Assembly: GCA_023428425.1 (NCBI GenBank)
Contig: JAEYYP010000443.1
Coordinates: 1 to 20,982 of the forward strand
Direction: 5' to 3'
Length of the DNA stretch: 20,982 nt
From: Pseudomonadota bacterium
Lineage (GTDB): Bacteria; Pseudomonadota; Alphaproteobacteria; Rhizobiales; Devosiaceae
The notes beneath the pieces were generated by a model. It was not told the DNA's origin. It saw nothing but the letters and a program-made list of their open reading frames with translations, and made no database searches. Position numbers and translations under genes: made by a program. Shown piece after piece: positions 1 through 7,904 of this stretch. The first letter of the stretch is position 1, and every line of letters begins with the position of its first letter.

Positions 1-140
1 GTCTGGAAGTGCTTGACGGTGAAGCCGCCTTCGGCCGTGAAGGCCAGCCAGGCGATCTGCAGGAATGGCCACAGGAAGAAGACGACGAGAAAGATCGTCG
101 CCGGGGCCAGCAGCAGGTAGGGCAAGGTCTTGCTGTTCAT
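1..140 (-). CDS. Sugar ABC transporter permease, N-terminal fragment (MalF/UgpA type)
   Basis: The reading frame starts at an ATG (138-140 on the complement) and runs off the left window edge, so only about 46 residues are visible. They begin MNSKTLPYLLLAPATIFLVV and form one hydrophobic segment (about residues 6-28) with the LLAPA...WPF pattern seen at the start of binding-protein-dependent inner-membrane permeases of the MalF/UgpA kind. The gene follows a solute-binding protein gene on the same strand with a 66-bp gap that holds a hairpin. It presumably forms the membrane channel for the sugar captured by that binding protein. The Shine-Dalgarno is weak (GGTGG four bases before the ATG). 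The EAA loop that would confirm the family lies outside the window. Confidence 0.8.
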   Translation of the reverse strand, partial: MNSKTLPYLLLAPATIFLVVFFLWPFLQIAWLAFTAEGGFTVKHFQ

Positions 141-160
141 CGTACCACCGCGGAGCTGGA

Positions 161-188
161 CTGCCCGGGACCGGAGGGCCCCGGGCAG
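161..188 (-). terminator. Intercistronic stem-loop between binding-protein and permease genes
   Basis: Perfect 9-bp arms CTGCCCGGG (161-169) and CCCGGGCAG (180-188) enclose a 10-nt loop. The hairpin lies in the 66-bp gap after the binding-protein stop. There is no T-run on the minus strand, so a full intrinsic terminator is unlikely. A role as an mRNA-stabilising or attenuating hairpin, keeping binding-protein mRNA in excess over permease mRNA, is inferred from position. Confidence 0.55.
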
Positions 189-206
189 CGAGGGTCGGGA
201 GGGACC

Positions 207-1475
207 TTATTCGACCGGGCACGGACCTTCGGACGGCGCGTCGGGCAGCCAGCACGGCGCATTGGCTTCAACCATCAGCGCACGTAGCGTCTCGGCCTGC
301 TGATCGAGGACCTGGCGCACGTCCTGTCCGGCGAGAACGATGCGTTCGAAGGCGTCGATATAGACCTGGTTGAACTGTCCGCCCTTGTCGCCGAGGCCTA
401 CCGGAAGCAGCGCCGGCAGGGCATCCGGGGCGCTGGTCATCGCCGTGACGGCTGGACCGAGCGCCTGGGCCGACTTGGTGAGATCGGTCGGGAGCGGTGC
501 ATCGGTGGTGGGGAAGAAGTTGGTGGCAAGCAGCGTCGCCACCTGCTGTTCGGGCTGCATCATGTATCGCACCAGTTCCTTGGCGGTCGCGACGTCGGGA
601 GCACCCTTGGGCACCGCAAGCCCCGCGAGCACCGGCATGAAGGCGCGCCCCTTCGGGCCGGCCGGAGCCGGGAAGGCCACGAAGTCATCGGGCTTCTGGT
701 TGAAGGCCTCGCCGAGGCGAGCGATGTGGTCGAATGCGAGCCAGACATCACCGGTCAGCAGCGGCTCCTGCATGAAATCGTAGTTCGTCGAGGCCGGGTT
801 GGTGTACTGCCAGAGGTCCCTGAACTTGTTCCAGGCCTCCTCTGCCTCGGCCGAGCGGAACTTGGTGACTTCCGAACCGGTGAAAGCGGGAAGCAGGAAG
901 CCCTGGAAGAAGCGGTGCTTCAGCCCCTTGGGACCAGCTGGGAAGCCGAACTTCGGCGAGCCGGTGGCTTCCGCCATTGCCTTGGACCACGCAATCAGTT
1001 GGTCGTAGGTCAGTGCGTTGAGGTCGGCGCCGTCGGGCAGGTACTGGAGTGCCTGTTTGTTGGCCGCCATTACGTAGGTCGCCTGCATCCACGGCAGGTA
1101 TTTCTGCTCGCCGCTGCCGAGTTTGCCGAGTTCCAGGAAAGCCGGGCTGGCATTGATGCCGGTCAGGTCGATGTCCGAAAGATCGAGCCAGTTGTCGGCA
1201 TAGGTTGCGAGTTCCCCGTGCAAGGCCCCGACCACGCCGATGGCGCCTGACCCGGCCGCCGCCTCTGCTTCGAGACGCGTGATGAACGGACCCGGCTCCT
1301 GGGGCTGGAAATCCACGCCGCCAGGAAAGTCCTTGAGCACCTGCTCGCGCATCTTCTGGGTTTCTTCGACAGGCACCGCCTGGTTGGACCAGAACAGAAT
1401 CTGCGCCTGCGCCGGGATGGCCGTCGCACCGAGCGCCAGCACGGCGACGGCGAGTGTCTTGATTGTCCGCTTCAC
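207..1475 (-). CDS. ABC transporter extracellular solute-binding protein (family 1)
   Basis: This is a periplasmic sugar-type binding protein of 422 residues. The GTG start at 1475 is chosen because AGGGAGGAAG lies 5-8 nt upstream and the resulting N-terminus is a classical signal peptide (VKRTIKTLAVAVLALGATA... with AQA cleavage near residue 24). A longer in-frame reading would begin inside the regulator gene and add an Arg/Cys-rich non-signal leader. The mature part starts QILFWSNQAVPVEE and has the two-lobe composition typical of SBP family 1, with many aromatic residues (YLPWMQATYVMAANKQAL; FGFPAGPKGLKHRFFQG). The C-terminus has two Cys in APCW...EGPCPVE that could form a disulfide. The gene lies 22 bp after the LacI-type regulator stop and before a permease, so the three form one operon. 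The sugar cannot be told from sequence. Confidence 0.88.
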   Translation of the reverse strand: MKRTIKTLAVAVLALGATAIPAQAQILFWSNQAVPVEETQKMREQVLKDFPGGVDFQPQEPGPFITRLEAEAAAGSGAIGVVGALHGELATYADNWLDLSDIDLTGINASPAFLELGKLGSGEQKYLPWMQATYVMAANKQALQYLPDGADLNALTYDQLIAWSKAMAEATGSPKFGFPAGPKGLKHRFFQGFLLPAFTGSEVTKFRSAEAEEAWNKFRDLWQYTNPASTNYDFMQEPLLTGDVWLAFDHIARLGEAFNQKPDDFVAFPAPAGPKGRAFMPVLAGLAVPKGAPDVATAKELVRYMMQPEQQVATLLATNFFPTTDAPLPTDLTKSAQALGPAVTAMTSAPDALPALLPVGLGDKGGQFNQVYIDAFERIVLAGQDVRQVLDQQAETLRALMVEANAPCWLPDAPSEGPCPVE

Positions 1476-1497
1476 GTCTTCTTCCTCCCTGTTGAAT

Positions 1498-2541
1498 TCA
1501 GATCTTGTGCACCGCCTCGGGCACCGGGCCATGGCTGGATCGCACCACCAGCTTGGGTGCGACGAGCCGCGTGAGCGGGACCGGCGGCTTCTTCTCGATG
1601 ACAGTCGCCAGCATGCCGGCGATCTCGCGTGCCGAGTCCCGGGTGCGGGCCTCGAAGGTCGTCAGCCCGGGCGGCGCGTAGGCCGCGGCGGTGATGTTGT
1701 CGAACCCCACCACGGACAGGTCCCGTGGGATCGACAGGCCGGCCCGCGACGCTTCCTCCATGATGGTCAGCGCCAGCTCGTCGAACAGGCCGAGCATGGC
1801 GGTCGGCCGACGCTGCGAGTGGATCATGGTGTTGACCGCCGCCACCGTGGCCCCGCGATCGAACCGCGGCGCACTGACCACATCGAGAATGACGCTGGGG
1901 TCGCCGCGTCGCGCGATGGCGTCGCGCAACCCGCGCTCGCGCAGGTGTCGAAAGGTCATCGGATCCGAGATCGAGACCAGCCCGAAATGCCGGTGTCCAA
2001 GATCGTAGAGCAGGTCGAAGGCCTCGCCGAAGGCCGAGACACTATCGGCATCGAGCCAGTTGAACGCTGCCGAGGAGTCGAGCAGCCGGCCATGCGCGAC
2101 GAACGGGATGTCGCGTTCCATGAGGTAGGCGAGGCGCTCGTCTGCCTCACCGATGCGCGGAACCACGACGCCGTCGGCCCGCCCCGATTCCACGACATGG
2201 CGAAGCACCGACAGCTCGGAGCGTCCGGCGGGGACGGTGGCAATGAACAGGTCCATGCCGTGTTCGACGAGACCTTCGCCCAGACCGGTGAGGAATTCGC
2301 CCAGATAGGAGTCGATGAAGTTGGGGCCGCGCACCGGGATGACGAAGCCGACGAAGCCGGAACGGCCCGATACCAACTGGCGCGCCGCCATGTTGGGAAC
2401 GTAGCCGAAATCCCTGGCGGCCTTTGCGACGCGCTCCCGCGTCTTGAGCGCGATTGCCGTATCGCCCGAGAGCGCGCGCGACACCGTGCCGACAGAAACG
2501 TCGAGCCTGGATGCCAATTCACGCAGCGTGATCCCGGCCAT
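1498..2541 (-). CDS. LacI-family transcriptional regulator
   Basis: This 347-residue protein has the full LacI architecture. The N-terminal helix-turn-helix reads ITLRELASRLDVSVGTVSRA (residues 4-23), followed by the hinge segment YVPNMAARQL (about 48-57), then a periplasmic-binding-protein-like effector domain that includes VVGFDNITAAAYAPPGLTT near residue 270. The ATG at 2539-2541 has GGGAGGAG upstream at good spacing. It is the first gene of the operon with the binding protein (22 bp downstream) and permease. Two LacI-type operator sequences lie 30-64 bp upstream of the start, so it probably represses its own operon and is released by the transported sugar or a metabolite of it. The effector is unknown. 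Confidence 0.93.
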   Translation of the reverse strand: MAGITLRELASRLDVSVGTVSRALSGDTAIALKTRERVAKAARDFGYVPNMAARQLVSGRSGFVGFVIPVRGPNFIDSYLGEFLTGLGEGLVEHGMDLFIATVPAGRSELSVLRHVVESGRADGVVVPRIGEADERLAYLMERDIPFVAHGRLLDSSAAFNWLDADSVSAFGEAFDLLYDLGHRHFGLVSISDPMTFRHLRERGLRDAIARRGDPSVILDVVSAPRFDRGATVAAVNTMIHSQRRPTAMLGLFDELALTIMEEASRAGLSIPRDLSVVGFDNITAAAYAPPGLTTFEARTRDSAREIAGMLATVIEKKPPVPLTRLVAPKLVVRSSHGPVPEAVHKI

Positions 2542-2570
2542 TCGAGGCTCCTCCCAAAGCCAACGGAAGT

Positions 2571-2605
2571 TTTAAACGTTTTCATTGTCAATGCAAACGC
2601 TTTAA
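2571..2605 (-). promoter_or_regulatory. Tandem LacI-type operators upstream of the regulator/ABC operon
   Basis: Two CG-centred pseudo-palindromes resemble the LacI/GalR consensus TGAAAACGTTTTCA: TTTAAACGTTTTCA (2571-2584) and TGCAAACGCTTTAA (2592-2605). Their central CG steps at 2577-2578 and 2598-2599 are 21 bp apart, two helical turns, so dimers would bind the same DNA face. The site is directly upstream of the LacI-type gene and fits autoregulation. The central CG and flanking AAA/TTT are directly visible; the assignment to the adjacent regulator is inference. Confidence 0.72.
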
Positions 2606-2672
2606 TTTCCGCGGAGGCGGGCTTACGCCGCTGCGTGGTTCGCTTGGCGCAAGGGAATGAGGAGCGTGGCGA

Positions 2673-2708
2673 CCCGGGCGGTCACAGGCGGTCAACCGAC
2701 CGCCCGGG
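2673..2708. repeat. 11-bp inverted repeat downstream of the universal stress gene
   Basis: Perfect arms CCCGGGCGGTC (2673-2683) and GACCGCCCGGG (2698-2708) flank a 14-nt loop that itself contains a further copy of GGCGGTC, allowing an alternative shorter fold. It lies about 75 bp past the stop of the minus-strand universal stress protein gene and about 70 bp upstream of the LacI operators. A transcription terminator for the stress gene is the likely role, though no T-run follows. Confidence 0.5.
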
Positions 2709-2730
2709 CTGTGTGAAGGGTGAGACCATG

Positions 2731-2754
2731 AGTGGCGCAGTGGCGCAGTGGCGC
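2731..2754. repeat. Three perfect tandem copies of AGTGGCGC
   Basis: The 8-bp unit AGTGGCGC is repeated exactly three times (2731-2738, 2739-2746, 2747-2754) in the non-coding gap between the universal stress gene stop and the 11-bp inverted repeat. It is probably a small slippage-type microsatellite. No function is proposed. Confidence 0.7.
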
Positions 2755-2781
2755 GAGCACTGCCAGTCGAGACGACAGGTC

Positions 2782-3612
2782 CTAGTGGGAGAGCAGCACC
2801 GGCAGGTCGACTTTGGCGAGAACGCCCCGCGTGGCCCCACCAAGAATGAAATCCCGAATGCGGGAATGGCCGAAGCCGCCCATTGCCAGCAGTTGGGCCC
2901 CACGCGTTCGCGCAGTGTCCTGCAGAACGTCGGAGATGCCATGTCTTCCGAGAGGAACGGTGATGGCCTCAGCGCGATAGCCTCGCTGTTCCAGCCATGA
3001 GGCGAGGCGCTTGCCGATGTCGCCACCGTCGAGCGTCTTGTCTTCCTCTACGGTCACGACCGAAACCTGTCCTCCAGTGGCGAGCAGAGCGAGCCCATCG
3101 CCAAGTGCCCGCGCCGCAACGCGACTGCCATCCCAGGCGATGGCGATGTGATCGACCTGTGCGGGAATCTCGGTCGCAGGAACAAGGATTGCGGGGCGCC
3201 CGGACTCGAAGGCGATCTCCTGCGCCATGTCCCGAATCTCGCCGGCATCCGCTGACCAGGGGAGCAAGGTCAGGTCGAAGTATCGCGCTTCTCTCGAGGC
3301 AGTCTGCGGGACCATGCCAAGGGACACTGTGCGGGTGCTGAAGCGCGCCTCCGCCCCAGCTGCCTCCACAAGGTGCCGCAGGCGATCGCACTCGCTGCGG
3401 CTCCGCTCCTCGGCGGCCTGGATCACGCCGGAGACGTTGACCAGGTAGTCGCCGAGCCCCGAGGAGGCTCGCGGCAGGTCGACAGCAAACGCGGTTGCCT
3501 GCACTGAAAGACCCATCGCTCTCGCGAGGCCCAGGGCAGCCTGGATCGCGGTGTCCGCCACGGCATCCGGATAGGAGACGAGGGGCATGTAGGCAATTCG
3601 GGTGCGTGTCAT
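2782..3612 (-). CDS. Universal stress protein, tandem UspA domains
   Basis: The 276-residue cytoplasmic protein is about twice the length of a single Usp domain. The N-terminal half starts MTRTRIAYMPLVSYPD. The C-terminal half has the alpha/beta core VDHIAIAWDGSRVAARAL and ends with the glycine-rich motif MGGFGHSRIRDFILGGATRG, close to the UspA nucleotide-binding pattern G-2X-G-9X-G-(S/T) but with Gly at the final position. The ATG at 3612 is preferred over an upstream in-frame start because GGAGAAG lies 6 nt before it. Such proteins support survival in low oxygen or stationary phase; the exact activity is unknown. It is divergent from the PQQ dehydrogenase gene, and an FNR/FixK-type box 79 bp upstream suggests induction when oxygen is limiting. 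Confidence 0.9.
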   Translation of the reverse strand: MTRTRIAYMPLVSYPDAVADTAIQAALGLARAMGLSVQATAFAVDLPRASSGLGDYLVNVSGVIQAAEERSRSECDRLRHLVEAAGAEARFSTRTVSLGMVPQTASREARYFDLTLLPWSADAGEIRDMAQEIAFESGRPAILVPATEIPAQVDHIAIAWDGSRVAARALGDGLALLATGGQVSVVTVEEDKTLDGGDIGKRLASWLEQRGYRAEAITVPLGRHGISDVLQDTARTRGAQLLAMGGFGHSRIRDFILGGATRGVLAKVDLPVLLSH

Positions 3613-3690
3613 GTCGGCTTCTCCATCTGGGGCGCCGAAATGCGGGACCAGCGGCGCCACTCAAGCATGCATGCCACGAGAAAAGCACTG

Positions 3691-3704
3691 TTGACCTAAG
3701 TCAA
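3691..3704. promoter_or_regulatory. FNR/FixK-type (CRP-family) binding site
   Basis: The sequence TTGACCTAAGTCAA is a perfect palindrome TTGAC-N4-GTCAA, matching the FNR/FixK recognition pattern TTGAY-N4-RTCAA used in alphaproteobacteria. It lies in the 182-bp divergent region. On the minus strand a CATGCT at 3669-3664 could be a weak -10 for the universal stress gene, placing the box centre about 40 bp before the predicted start site, the usual class II activator position. No similarly placed -10 was seen toward the dehydrogenase, so the site most likely serves the stress gene. Confidence 0.7.
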
Positions 3705-3794
3705 CCCGATCTCCCCTTTCCAGCGCAGCGCGGAACATCAGCGCGTCGTGGGCGTTCGCGTCTCAGTACACCCATGCCAAGGAGAAACGGGGCG

Positions 3795-6245
3795 ATGGCA
3801 ACGCGCGATGGAAGAGGCCTCGGCTACTGGTTGATCATGGGGCTCGCGGCGCTCGTCGCACTGGCGTCGCTGGCGCTGATCGGCGGCGGGGCGTACCTGA
3901 TCGTGCTGGGCGGCTCGTGGTACTACGCGATCGCCGGGGTGGGGCTGCTCGCCACGGCGATCCTGCTTTTCCAGCGCTCGCGGCTCGCAGTCTGGGTATA
4001 TGGCACGCTGTTCGCCGCTACCGTCATCTGGGCAATATGGGAATCCGGCTTCAACGGCTGGGCGCAGCTGCCGCGCATCTTCACTCCTTTCGTCCTCTTC
4101 CTACTCATACTTGCATGCCTGCCGGGGCTGCGATCGGGACCGAGACTGCCGCGCGGCATGACCGCGGTGGCGGCGTTGTGTTTCGTGGGGGTGATGGCCC
4201 TCGGCGTCACGCTCAACAGTTCCGATCGGACGCTGCACGCACAGGAACCCACCGAGGGGACGCCGGTGGAAACGCCGCTGGCGCCGGAACCGGCCGCGGT
4301 GGCGCCTGTGATCGCTGCCACGTACGAGATGCCGGAGGCCGGCGCCGACTGGCCCGCCTATGGTGGCAGCAGCCACGCGACGCGCTATTCTCCACTGGTT
4401 CAGATCACGCGCGACAATGTCGGGCAGCTCGAGAAGATCTGGGAGTTCCGGACCGGTGACCTGCCCGAGGGTGACGAGGCGTTCGGCAACCAGAACACAC
4501 CCGTGAAGGTCGGGGACCGGCTGTTCGTGTGCTCGGCGCTCAACAAGATTTCGGCGCTAGATGCGGCCACCGGGGCGGAGTTCTGGACTTACGATCCTGT
4601 CGTTTCCCCCGACAATGTCGGCTACAACGCCTCGTGCCGCGGGCTCGTGTATTTCGACAACCCCGCGGCGGACCGCACTGAACTGTGCGCGACGCGCACA
4701 GTCAACCTCACGCACGATGCGCGGATGATCGCGCTCGATACCGAGACAGGCCAGCTCTGCGCCGATTTCGGCAATGGCGGCATCGTGAACCTGCTCGAAG
4801 GTATCGGCGACACCGCGCCGGGCTTCTACGCCCCTACCTCCCCGCCAACGCTGGTTCGCGACGTGCTGGTGGTCGGCAGCCAGGTCAGCGACGGGCAGAC
4901 GCGCGAGGCGCCGTCCGGCGTGATCCGCGGCTACAACGTCGTGACCGGCGAGCTCGAGTGGGCGTGGGACATGGGACGCCCCGGTCAGACGGGGCTGCCG
5001 CCGGACGGCGAGATCTATACGCCGGGCACCCCCAACGTGTGGACCATCGCCTCGGGCGACAACGACCTCGGCCTCGTCTACCTGCCGATGGGCAATTCCG
5101 CTGTCGACTACTGGGGCGGGGATCGCTCGGAGGCCGAGAACACCTACTCCACCGCCATCGTCGCGCTGGACGTGGAAACCGGCGAAGTGCGCTGGCACTA
5201 TCAGACCGTCCACTACGACATCTGGGACTACGACCTCGGCGGCCAGGGCACGCTGGTGGATTTCCCCACGGCGGACGGGCCGGTACCCGCGATCGTGATG
5301 CCCTCCAAGCAGGCGCAGTTTTACATCCTTGACCGCCGCACGGGCGAGCCATTGGTCAGCATCGAGGAGCGCCCGGCGCCGCAAGGCGGGGTTGAGCCGG
5401 AGCGGCTGTCGCCTACGCAGCCGTTCGTCACCGACTTTCCCAACCTGCTGAAGGCCGACCTCACCGAAGCCGACATGTGGGGCGCGACGCCGCTCGATCA
5501 GCTCTGGTGCCGCATCCAGTACCGCCAGGCGGCCTACGACGGCGTCTATACCCCGCCGACTCTCGATCGGCCGTGGATCCAGTTCCCGGGCTATAATGGC
5601 GGTGTGGATTGGGGTGGCGTGGCCATCGATCCCGAGAAGGGCATCATGATCGCCAACTACAACAACATGCCCAACTACAACCAGCTGGTGCCACGCGAAG
5701 AGGTCGACGAAATGGGCATCCTGCCCATCACCGACCCCAACTACGATTCATCGGCCGGGTCGGGCTCGCATGGCTCGATCAGCCCGCAGGCGCAGAGCCC
5801 CTACGGGATCAGGGTCAACGCCGGTTGGCGCGTGCCATTCACCGGGCTCCTGTGCAAAGAGCCGCCCTATGGCGGAATCGCGGCTATCGACCTCGCAACT
5901 CGCCAGGTGTTGTGGGATCGACCGTTCGGTTCGGCCCGCAAGAACGGCCCGTTCGGCATTCCTTCCATGCTCCCCATCGACATCGGCACGCCGAACAATG
6001 GCGGCGGCGTGGTGACAGCCTCGGGCCTGTTCTTCATCGCGGCGGCGACCGACGATGTCCTCCGCGCCATCGACATCGAGACGGGCGAGGAAGTGTGGCA
6101 GGTCGAGCTGCCGGCGGGCGGCCAGGCGACGCCGATGACCTATGAAGCGGGCGGCAAGCAGATCGTGGTGATCAATGCCGGCGGCCACGACTTTATGGAA
6201 ACGCCCATCGGCGACTACTTCATCGCCTACGCGTTGCCGGGCTGA
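3795..6245 (+). CDS. gcd: Membrane-bound PQQ-dependent glucose/quinate-type dehydrogenase
   Basis: The 816-residue protein (E. coli glucose dehydrogenase has 796) oxidises an aldose or polyol at the periplasmic face and normally passes electrons to ubiquinone. Five membrane helices occupy about residues 13-38, 43-59, 63-82, 93-111 and 122-140. A Pro/Glu/Ala-rich linker leads to an eight-bladed PQQ propeller starting DWPAYGG at 185. In the segment WDYDLGGQGTLVD the Asp at 478, and the Lys at 505 in MPSKQ, align without gaps with the E. coli catalytic Asp466 and PQQ-contacting Lys493. The GGH near the end (His798) matches E. coli His775. The ATG at 3795 follows AAGGAG by 10 nt; an ATG at 3774 lacks a good site, and upstream frame is non-hydrophobic. 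It converges with the tri-heme cytochrome gene. Exact substrate (glucose, other aldose, quinate) is not certain. Confidence 0.9.
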   Translation: MATRDGRGLGYWLIMGLAALVALASLALIGGGAYLIVLGGSWYYAIAGVGLLATAILLFQRSRLAVWVYGTLFAATVIWAIWESGFNGWAQLPRIFTPFVLFLLILACLPGLRSGPRLPRGMTAVAALCFVGVMALGVTLNSSDRTLHAQEPTEGTPVETPLAPEPAAVAPVIAATYEMPEAGADWPAYGGSSHATRYSPLVQITRDNVGQLEKIWEFRTGDLPEGDEAFGNQNTPVKVGDRLFVCSALNKISALDAATGAEFWTYDPVVSPDNVGYNASCRGLVYFDNPAADRTELCATRTVNLTHDARMIALDTETGQLCADFGNGGIVNLLEGIGDTAPGFYAPTSPPTLVRDVLVVGSQVSDGQTREAPSGVIRGYNVVTGELEWAWDMGRPGQTGLPPDGEIYTPGTPNVWTIASGDNDLGLVYLPMGNSAVDYWGGDRSEAENTYSTAIVALDVETGEVRWHYQTVHYDIWDYDLGGQGTLVDFPTADGPVPAIVMPSKQAQFYILDRRTGEPLVSIEERPAPQGGVEPERLSPTQPFVTDFPNLLKADLTEADMWGATPLDQLWCRIQYRQAAYDGVYTPPTLDRPWIQFPGYNGGVDWGGVAIDPEKGIMIANYNNMPNYNQLVPREEVDEMGILPITDPNYDSSAGSGSHGSISPQAQSPYGIRVNAGWRVPFTGLLCKEPPYGGIAAIDLATRQVLWDRPFGSARKNGPFGIPSMLPIDIGTPNNGGGVVTASGLFFIAAATDDVLRAIDIETGEEVWQVELPAGGQATPMTYEAGGKQIVVINAGGHDFMETPIGDYFIAYALPG

Positions 6246-6285
6246 ATGGAGGCGGGCGCTTCCACCAGAGGCGTTCGCCATTCAC

Positions 6286-7299
6286 CTAGCGCCCGTAGTG
6301 CCCTGCCAGGGCCTCGATTTCCTCGTGGGTGAGCGGTCCCTCCTCGACGTTGGGGAGGATGCGCAGGGCCTGCGCCATGATCTCGGCGTGAGCGCCGCCA
6401 CGATCTTCGCCGTGCTCGTTGAAGAGCTCGAGCTGGCGGATGAGGTAGTCGCGATCCTGGCCGGCCAGCCGCGGATACTCGGGGCGTCCGGCGCCATGGC
6501 AGGAATCACAGGCGGCAATGTCGCGGTCCGGGATGCCGCGCTCCGCGATCTCGGCTCCGAGCCCCGATGTTGGCCGCGCTTCCACCGCGACCGACTTGCC
6601 GAAGGTGGCTGAAAGCTCGGCGATCTCCGCGTCCGTCAGGCCGTTCGCCGCCGCGATCATGGTGCCGCTTTCGCGGGTGCCGTCGCGATAGGCGAAAAGC
6701 GCGGCGGCAAGGTACTCAGGCGACTGGATATCGAGGCGGGGCGCTGCGGACGTGCCTTCGCCCTCGTCACCGTGGCAACTGGCGCAACCCTGGCGATCGA
6801 GGCCGGCGAGACGGGTGTAGTCCTCGGGTTGCATCGACGACATGGCCTTGAGGAAGGCGACCATGTCCCACACCTCGTCGTCGCGCAGTTGAGAGGGCCA
6901 AGCGGGCATGGCCGAGTGCTTGATGCCGTGCTTCACCGTCCAGAACACGCGCGCGTCGGGATGCCAGTTGTCCATCTGCACGATCAGCCGCGGCGGCTCC
7001 GGCACGAGGTCGGTGGCGAAGCGCTCGGGCGGTCCGGCGGGGCTGCCGTGACACGCGGCGCAGACCATCTCGTAGTGCCCGGCGGCCCGGTCGAGGGCGG
7101 CCGGATCGTCGAGGGCGGGAACAGCGAGACCAGACGAACGCAGGGTGATCGACTGCTGCGCGGCGATATCGAAGTACCAGTCGGTGATGTCCCAGCGGCC
7201 GCGGCTCGCGTCGTAGTCGAGGATGCCGCTGAGCGGCACGATCGCTGCGGCCAGCACGCCACCGACGGCGCCGACGATGTAGGGCCGGTACTTCCTCAT
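6286..7299 (-). CDS. Membrane-anchored tri-heme cytochrome c
   Basis: The 337-residue protein has one N-terminal anchor (about residues 7-27, IVGAVGGVLAAAIVPLSGIL) and three cytochrome c domains exposed to the periplasm. Heme-binding motifs are CAACH (80-84), CASCH (172-176) and CDSCH (264-268). Likely distal Met ligands are M131 (SAMPAW), M214 (GTMIAA) and M308 (EIMAQ). Three-heme cytochromes of this layout serve as electron carriers for membrane dehydrogenases such as alcohol or gluconate dehydrogenases, but here the gene is the last of the caa3 oxidase operon. Its ATG overlaps the stop of the CtaG-type gene in an ATGA. It ends 40 bp from the convergent PQQ dehydrogenase gene. A role in passing electrons to the caa3 oxidase is inferred. 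Confidence 0.9.
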   Translation of the reverse strand: MRKYRPYIVGAVGGVLAAAIVPLSGILDYDASRGRWDITDWYFDIAAQQSITLRSSGLAVPALDDPAALDRAAGHYEMVCAACHGSPAGPPERFATDLVPEPPRLIVQMDNWHPDARVFWTVKHGIKHSAMPAWPSQLRDDEVWDMVAFLKAMSSMQPEDYTRLAGLDRQGCASCHGDEGEGTSAAPRLDIQSPEYLAAALFAYRDGTRESGTMIAAANGLTDAEIAELSATFGKSVAVEARPTSGLGAEIAERGIPDRDIAACDSCHGAGRPEYPRLAGQDRDYLIRQLELFNEHGEDRGGAHAEIMAQALRILPNVEEGPLTHEEIEALAGHYGR

Positions 7300-7904
7300 G
7301 CCGGACTCCGCCTCAGGACGCGCGCCATCAGCACCAGGCCACCGACAAGGTAGACGACGCCACCAATGGCCAGCATCACCACGCCGCCAATCTGCTGGTC
7401 TGCCAGTGGGGCGAGGCCGAGCCAGCCGTCCCCTGCATGGTGATGTGCGTAGAGCGGGCGCGGCGAGAGGCCGAGCAGCGCGCCGAGCAGGGTCATGTGC
7501 ATCGAGGTGAAGAACAACGCCATGGCGCCGCCGAGCGCCGCGTTGCCGCGATCGCGCCCCGACAGCGCCACCAGCCACACCAACAGCGAGGCAGCAAAGA
7601 AGCTGAACTGCTCGACCGCAAGCACCCAGCCCTCGGTTCGGGAGGCGTGGTGCAGCGCCGGAGCATGCCAGCCCCAGACGACGACGAAATCGAGAAGGCT
7701 GACGACAACAGGCAGCGCCAGCGCCGAGGTGATGGCGATGTGCGGTGCAAGCCACGCGGCGATGAGGGGGACGGCGACGCCGACCACCAGCATGTGCAGC
7801 CACATGTGGGCGGCGAAGCTCTCCTGCACCAGCGCCGGCAGCGGCCCGGCCCAAGCAAAAATCAGCACCGCCGCGCCGACGAGCCCTGTCAGCCGCGCGC
7901 TCAT
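7296..7904 (-). CDS. ctaG: Cytochrome c oxidase assembly factor, CtaG (caa3) family
   Basis: This 202-residue integral membrane protein has five to six hydrophobic segments. Family-type histidines are in HMWLHMLVVGVAVPL (about 33-47), WGWHAPALHHA (about 78-88), SMHMTLLGALL and PLYAHHHAG. That layout matches the caa3-type CtaG family known from Bacillus, required for active caa3 oxidase and thought to help metal-centre maturation; it is unrelated to the Cox11 protein sometimes also called CtaG. Start and stop both lie in ATGA overlaps (7902-7904 with the small membrane protein upstream, 7296-7299 with the cytochrome downstream), so translation is probably coupled. His residues at the membrane boundary are plausible copper or heme ligands. 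Confidence 0.82.
   Translation of the reverse strand: MSARLTGLVGAAVLIFAWAGPLPALVQESFAAHMWLHMLVVGVAVPLIAAWLAPHIAITSALALPVVVSLLDFVVVWGWHAPALHHASRTEGWVLAVEQFSFFAASLLVWLVALSGRDRGNAALGGAMALFFTSMHMTLLGALLGLSPRPLYAHHHAGDGWLGLAPLADQQIGGVVMLAIGGVVYLVGGLVLMARVLRRSPA

Noticed and set aside
2731..2754. CRISPR or other repeat array suggested by the AGTGGCGC copies
   Set aside because: Units are only 8 bp, directly adjacent, with no spacers and only three copies.
1240..3000. 586-codon plus-strand open frame across the LacI-type gene
   Set aside because: It lies antisense to the LacI regulator and overlaps operators and the stress gene. Its product is Arg/Asp/Gly-rich without a domain.
3495..3794. N-terminal extension of the PQQ dehydrogenase
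   Set aside because: The extension is antisense to the stress gene and has no hydrophobic or conserved character. The ATG at 3795 with AAGGAG gives a normal family length.
4557..5384. 275-codon minus-strand frame inside the PQQ dehydrogenase gene
   Set aside because: It is antisense to the conserved propeller with catalytic Asp and Lys, and no domain is recognisable.
6286..7854. Possible 522-residue fusion of the tri-heme cytochrome with an upstream domain
   Set aside because: The extra N-terminal part is the ctaG gene read in the wrong frame. A proper ATG with a membrane anchor at 7299 and an ATGA overlap explain the region better.
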